From positions 1 through 64,000 of the forward strand of contig JBPCXR010000089.1 of assembly GCA_051027215.1 (NCBI GenBank): a DNA stretch of 64,000 nucleotides, given 5' to 3'. The stretch is from CALHVX01 sp051027215. GTDB lineage: Bacteria; Pseudomonadota; Gammaproteobacteria; Pseudomonadales; Azotimanducaceae. Below are positions 60,472 through 64,000 of the stretch, piece by piece. Position numbers and translations under genes: made by a program. Each line of letters begins with the position of its first letter. Position 1 is the stretch's first letter. The notes below the pieces were generated by a model. That model was not told the origin of the DNA. It worked only from the letters and a program-made list of their open reading frames with translations, and made no database searches.

Positions 60472-61803
60472 TTACTGGGTTGCGCGCACCTTGCGACTGG
60501 CAGAAACCACCGCCGATACTCGACGATTGCGCTGACGGCCTTCTGAGGTGTCGTTTTCTGAGATCGGTCGTGATTCACCATAACCGACGAAAGTCAGGCG
60601 ATTCGCGGCAATGCCCGCGTCATTGACCATGTAGTTGTAAACCGCTCGGGCTCGGCGTTCAGACAGCTGCTGGTTGTAGCTTTCCGCACCGGAACTGTCG
60701 GTATGGCCTTCAACCACAGCATTGGTCGTTGGGTACTGAGTCAGGAATTTGACCGCATCGCGAATCTCTGGAATTTCCGAAGAGCGAATCTTGTCGGAAT
60801 TCAGATCGAACTCAATGGTCATGTCGATGGTCACAGACTCTTCCAGCAGCACGTAGCAGCCTTTTTCATCCACAATCGCACCTGCTTCGGTGTCTGGGCA
60901 ATCGTCCATATAGTCTGGCACGCCGTCACCGTCACCATCGAGTGGACAACCGTTGCTGTCTACCGAAACACCGGCTGGGGTGTCGGGGCATTGATCTTCG
61001 GTGTCGATCACGCCGTCGCCGTCGCTATCGGCATCTGGAGGGCATCCACGCTCATCCACTTGGGTACCCGCCGGTGTATCCGGGCAAGCATCATCGCCAT
61101 CGACTACGCCGTCACCATCGCTATCCAGCTCACAGCCATCGGCGTTCACCGTGCGGCCGGGTCGAGTGTTGGGACATTTGTCTTTGCGATCAGGCACGCC
61201 GTCGCCATCGGTATCGGTGGGCGCTGCACTGTCGACGCTGCCAAGAATCGTGGTTAAGCCCAAGAACGCATAGGGCTCAAAACCACCCTCTTCGTCGCTG
61301 TAGACCCCGCGTATATCGCCACGCAGCATGAAGCGTGATGACAGCTGGCCGAAGACGCCGACACCGAGATTGGCCTGGGTGTCATTTACATCGTCAAAGG
61401 AATCGAAGTTGAACTCGCTGCGGCCGGCACCTAACAGCAAGAAGGGTTGCCAGAAGCCTTTGGCTTCGGTCGGCTTAAAGAGGACATTGCCCCAGAAAGC
61501 ACTGGAATCGTCACTACCCGTCTGACCGCCAATGTCGTAGTCAAACTCGTATGAACCATAGAGCACTTCGACTATGAAACGATCTGTGATCGGAAAACCG
61601 ACGATGCCCGTCAGCCCAGCCTCTTCATCGTCTATGCCCAGACCGTCAGGGGCCGACATGTAACCGACACCCGGGGTGATGTAGACCTGGCCTTCATTTG
61701 GGCCTTGATAGCTTCCTTCAGACCAGGCGCTAGTACTTACGCCAAGCATTGCCAGAACCACACCGACAACGGTGGCATGGCGCCACAGTTGGATAGATTT
61801 CAT
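60472..61803 (-). CDS. OmpA family outer membrane protein with thrombospondin type-3 repeats
   Basis: A 443-residue outer membrane protein. After a signal peptide (to about SAWSEG) come an N-terminal beta-barrel (about 30-190, ending YAFLGLTTILG), then four Asp-rich calcium-binding TSP3 repeats (DTDGDGVPDRKDKCP and similar, to about 325), then a C-terminal peptidoglycan-binding OmpA domain (VEGHTDSSGAESYNQQLSER; NRRVSAVV). It links the outer membrane to peptidoglycan. AAGGAGATATCTA gives a strong ribosome site. A perfect terminator follows it; a two-component system lies upstream. Confidence 0.95.
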   Translation of the reverse strand: MKSIQLWRHATVVGVVLAMLGVSTSAWSEGSYQGPNEGQVYITPGVGYMSAPDGLGIDDEEAGLTGIVGFPITDRFIVEVLYGSYEFDYDIGGQTGSDDSSAFWGNVLFKPTEAKGFWQPFLLLGAGRSEFNFDSFDDVNDTQANLGVGVFGQLSSRFMLRGDIRGVYSDEEGGFEPYAFLGLTTILGSVDSAAPTDTDGDGVPDRKDKCPNTRPGRTVNADGCELDSDGDGVVDGDDACPDTPAGTQVDERGCPPDADSDGDGVIDTEDQCPDTPAGVSVDSNGCPLDGDGDGVPDYMDDCPDTEAGAIVDEKGCYVLLEESVTIDMTIEFDLNSDKIRSSEIPEIRDAVKFLTQYPTTNAVVEGHTDSSGAESYNQQLSERRARAVYNYMVNDAGIAANRLTFVGYGESRPISENDTSEGRQRNRRVSAVVSASRKVRATQ

Positions 61804-61996
61804 TAGATATCTCCTTGTATCTCTATCGCGTAAAACCGTTCGCGGTGGGGGTTTCAGTGTTCACGAATGCGTACCAAGCGGTGTCCATGCAGCATCGGCA
61901 CTGTGTCGTGGCCCGATTGAACCACGTGCCCCTCTTATAACGGCGGCTAGGGTAGGCCATGGCTGTGGAGATGTACAACCTAAATCTGGCGCATAG

Positions 61997-62029
61997 AAAA
62001 CCGCCGACCTGGAGAGGTGGTCGGCGGTT
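61997..62029 (-). terminator. Terminator after structured intergenic element
   Basis: AACCGCCGACC (61999-62009) pairs perfectly with 62019-62029 around a 9-base loop. On the minus strand the stem is followed by TTTTCT. It would end transcripts coming from the histidine kinase gene or from the structured element just upstream, before the OmpA-family promoter. Confidence 0.75.
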
Positions 62030-62118
62030 GGAGTCGACCTCAAAGAGGTCTCAAGGGGATAGAGATTGCCTTGTTAAAGGCACGTAACCTCTCGGCTACG
62101 GTGCCCACTATCCTCCAA
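62030..62118 (-). ncRNA. Candidate structured RNA upstream of terminator, unassigned
   Basis: On the minus strand two strong hairpins precede the terminator at 61997-62029. The first (62079-62105) has GGCAC/GTGCC and GTAGCC/GGTTAC stems separated by one bulged base and closed by a GAGA tetraloop. The second (62036-62050) is GACCTC-TTT-GAGGTC. The run ends with the intrinsic terminator. I cannot match this to a known riboswitch or small RNA; it could be the 3' region of the kinase transcript or an independent small RNA. Confidence 0.4.
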
Positions 62119-62254
62119 AGCTGTTTCGCCCAGATTTCCTGCAACAAAAGTTTTGTTTCCGTCTGTTTCCGTCTGCTTGAGAGAAACTTGAGGAACACTG
62201 AATTTGTCCCAGATCGACCAGAATAAGCCGCATTTCTCGCATTTTACTTCAGAA
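62119..62254. repeat. Small repeats between histidine kinase and structured element
   Basis: TGTTTCCGTC occurs twice in direct tandem (62154-62163 and 62164-62173), next to the near-palindrome AACAAAAGTTTTGTT (62143-62157). The stretch is AT-richer than its neighbours. It may carry the promoter of the structured element; no gene is visible. Confidence 0.5.
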
Positions 62255-63580
62255 TTAGTAGGTTGCAGGCTCTGCGACCAAGGCAGGCTGAAGTTCCAGG
62301 ACTGCAACGGTGCCCCGGGGCGATGATTGCAAAGCAATCTGCCATCCGTGGGTCTGACACAGCTGGGAAACAATTGCCAAACCAAGCCCGCTGCCACCGG
62401 TGGAAGTTCCCCTGGAACCGTCCAGGCGAAAAAACGGTTGGAATACGGCTTCGAGATGTTCCTCGGGAATGCCCGGTCCACGGTCCGCGATCATAATATT
62501 CGTAGCCCGGACGTGAATGGCCACCGGCGCTGCGGCCTCAGAATCCGTGTGGCCACCATGCTGCATGGCGTTTTCCAACAGATTCGACAGCACGCGTCGC
62601 AGAGCTCCGGGTGCTGCCAGCAATCCTCGGGGCGGTGCCACTTCGATCGTCAGAGCAACGTCGCTGTCGTAGCTGTCGAGCAGATCTTCCAAGAACAGTG
62701 GCAAGTCCACCGGCTGTGGTGACTCTTGGGTACCTCTGGCGAATTGCAGCGCATCGCCGATTAGTTCGTCCATCGCAGTGAGGTTGCGCGCCATGCGTGC
62801 AACGAGGGTTGGGTCGGTGTCATCCGGAAGTAGCTCGAGCGCTAAGCGCATCCGCGCCAGGGGTGTTCGCAAGTCGTGGGAGATACCTGCCAGCAGTGTC
62901 GTCCGGTTAGTCAGCAGTTGGGAGATATCCCGCGCCATGGTGTTGAAGTTCCGCGCCAGAGAAACCAGCTCCTTCGGCCCCTGCTCGGGTAAGGGCTCGA
63001 AATCCTGCGCCCCGCGAAAACTCTCCGCCCGTTCAGCAGCCAGTACCAAAGGCCGCGTCACTCGGGTCACAATGAACAGCGAAGTTACGAAGACTACCGC
63101 TCCGCCCAGCCCAATGATGAACATCGCCGAGTACAGCGGCTGAATTTCCTGAAATCGCGGCGACAATCCGATCTGTAGTTGCTGCCCACCCATGGGCACA
63201 TTGACCCATAGCAACTCATCGGATTGCAGCAAAGCAACCGGCTCATCCAATCGTTCAGATAACCTAATGGCTAACAGGTCTACATATAGATTGGATTCTT
63301 CGAACAGCGGCAGCGAGCGCACATCTTCACTGAGAATTAGATCATGGCTCTGGGCCATCTCCAGCTCAAAAGAAGGTCGCGCATCCGGCGGCAACTCAAC
63401 CCAGGTCTGCGCCGCGAGTACCACCAGCGCGGCTTCGTCATCCGCAGAGCGCTGGGCGATGGGCTCAATCACGAAATAAAACAACGCCAAGATCGCGATC
63501 AATACAATGAGCGCTGCGCTAATCGCCAGCGTTAGGTTGGTCCGTGCCAGGAGCGAGGAGCTGCCCCTGTGTAGGCTCAT
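62255..63580 (-). CDS. EnvZ-like sensor histidine kinase
   Basis: A 441-residue sensor kinase. The N-terminal transmembrane helix is at about 16-39, followed by a periplasmic sensor domain, a second helix near 155-175 (MFIIGLGGAVVFVTSLFIV), HAMP, an H-box LLAGISHDLRTPLARMRLALE with the normal proline, and an ATPase (NLLENAMQHGG, ADRGPGIPEEH, GGSGLGLAIV). It resembles EnvZ and relatives. It is 6 bases downstream of its response regulator, so they form an operon. It lies near the OmpA-family gene, a possible but unproven target. Confidence 0.93.
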   Translation of the reverse strand: MSLHRGSSSLLARTNLTLAISAALIVLIAILALFYFVIEPIAQRSADDEAALVVLAAQTWVELPPDARPSFELEMAQSHDLILSEDVRSLPLFEESNLYVDLLAIRLSERLDEPVALLQSDELLWVNVPMGGQQLQIGLSPRFQEIQPLYSAMFIIGLGGAVVFVTSLFIVTRVTRPLVLAAERAESFRGAQDFEPLPEQGPKELVSLARNFNTMARDISQLLTNRTTLLAGISHDLRTPLARMRLALELLPDDTDPTLVARMARNLTAMDELIGDALQFARGTQESPQPVDLPLFLEDLLDSYDSDVALTIEVAPPRGLLAAPGALRRVLSNLLENAMQHGGHTDSEAAAPVAIHVRATNIMIADRGPGIPEEHLEAVFQPFFRLDGSRGTSTGGSGLGLAIVSQLCQTHGWQIALQSSPRGTVAVLELQPALVAEPATY

Positions 63581-63586
63581 CGCAAC

Positions 63587-64000
63587 TTATCCGTTGCCGT
63601 CGGGACAGAACATATAGCCTTTGCCCCAGATCGTTTTGATGTACACAGGCTGCGCCGGATCGACCTCAATCTTGCCGCGCAGTCGGGTCACTCGCACATC
63701 AATGCTCCGATCGAACGGCGAGCGCTCGGCGCCCGTCAATAGATCAAGAATGCGGTCGCGATCCAGCACTTTGTTCGGGTGGTTTACTAAAATCGTCAAT
63801 AGGTCGAATTCGCCAGAGGTCAACGCAACGACTTTGCCATCCTGGCTGAGTTGGTGCGCTGCAAGATCGAGAACGAATTCTCCAAAAACGAACTGTTGCG
63901 CCGGCTCGCCAGTTTCGGCGCTCTGGCCTCGAACGCGGCGCAACACTGCGCGGATGCGAGCCAGTAGCTCTCGGGGATTAAATGGCTTACCGAGATAATC
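63587..64000 (-). CDS. OmpR-family response regulator, N-terminus outside window
   Basis: The minus-strand frame is open to the window edge and gives the end of a receiver domain (DYLGKPFNPRELLARIRAVL, with the KPF lysine) followed by the OmpR winged-helix domain: FVLDLAAHQLSQDGKVVALT, then GEFDLLTILVNHPNKVLDRD, then RSIDVRVTRLRGKIE and YIKTIWGKGYMF. The first part, including the phosphoacceptor Asp, is missing. It is the partner of the EnvZ-like kinase encoded 6 bases downstream. Confidence 0.95.
   Translation of the reverse strand, partial: DYLGKPFNPRELLARIRAVLRRVRGQSAETGEPAQQFVFGEFVLDLAAHQLSQDGKVVALTSGEFDLLTILVNHPNKVLDRDRILDLLTGAERSPFDRSIDVRVTRLRGKIEVDPAQPVYIKTIWGKGYMFCPDGNG

Noticed and set aside
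62011..62118. tRNA (or selenocysteine tRNA) candidate on either strand
   Set aside because: A D-arm-like segment and a GGTCGACTCC T-loop-like segment exist on the minus strand, but the acceptor ends do not pair, the anticodon loop has 8 bases, and the TTCAAA sequence of selC is absent. The first arm pairs with its own neighbour as a simple hairpin.
1..64000. CRISPR arrays, insertion sequences, prophage or integron sites
   Set aside because: No regularly spaced repeats, transposase or integrase genes, or terminal inverted repeats were seen. The only short repeats are local promoter or hairpin elements.

Overview
This is a gene-dense chromosomal window with about 66 protein genes, short intergenic gaps and moderately high GC. 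It has no rRNA, CRISPR array, prophage or insertion sequence that I can see, and no convincing tRNA. The families present (DUF4197 and DUF2959 lipoproteins, CreA, DUF4399, NhaA, PhaR, WS/DGAT, MaoC pairs, OmpA with thrombospondin type-3 repeats) suggest an aerobic, probably marine gammaproteobacterium specialised in lipids. I cannot name the genus from sequence alone.

Layout. 1-5.5 kb: the 3' end of an amidase gene, then a compact mevalonate operon (mvaD, phosphomevalonate kinase, and one polypeptide joining class II HMG-CoA reductase to mevalonate kinase). 5.5-12.4 kb: a decayed glutathione S-transferase gene, an acidic protein with a regular 26-28 residue repeat, a DUF2891 lipoprotein, polyphosphate kinase 2, a serine hydrolase, a MaoC hydratase and small proteins. 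12.4-15.3 kb: an OmpR/EnvZ-type two-component pair divergent from a Spy-like periplasmic protein. 15.3-17.3 kb: a membrane methyltransferase, a poly-Asp lipoprotein, and an AhpD-like protein with an in-frame TGA exactly where the second active-site Cys should be, which makes it a likely selenoprotein. 17.3-27.8 kb: amidase and FAD oxidase genes, a methyltransferase, an ABC ATPase with an ABC-2 permease/M1 peptidase fusion, a HAD phosphatase, a lipase-like hydrolase and a membrane metallopeptidase.

27.8-35.4 kb is a carbon-storage locus. One strand carries phasin, WS/DGAT, a short-chain reductase, PHA synthase, a GYD protein and a GYD-acyltransferase fusion. The other strand carries a hydrolase and the regulator phaR. 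Two TGC-N3-GCA dyads upstream of the phasin gene are likely PhaR operators. 35.4-45.6 kb: transporters (NhaA, a sodium:solute symporter with a small partner, SulP), an epoxide-hydrolase-like enzyme, NUDIX, sulfotransferase and DJ-1 proteins, CreA, an amidohydrolase and a small PAAR-like peptide with a double-glycine leader. 45.6-60.3 kb: an acyl-CoA catabolism region with a Rv3520c-like luciferase-family oxidoreductase, an acyl-CoA ligase, an acyl-CoA dehydrogenase, three enoyl-CoA hydratases, a paired MaoC dehydratase, an M20 hydrolase, ChaC and a ClpP paralogue. 60.3-64 kb: an OmpA-family protein, a structured intergenic element ending in a terminator, and a second two-component system cut by the window edge.

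The main points are the candidate selenoprotein at 16210-17343, the HMGR-mevalonate kinase fusion, the GYD-acyltransferase fusion within a combined PHA/wax-ester operon, the PhaR operator candidate, and the PAAR-like mini-protein. All family calls come from reading motifs by eye; no database search was run.
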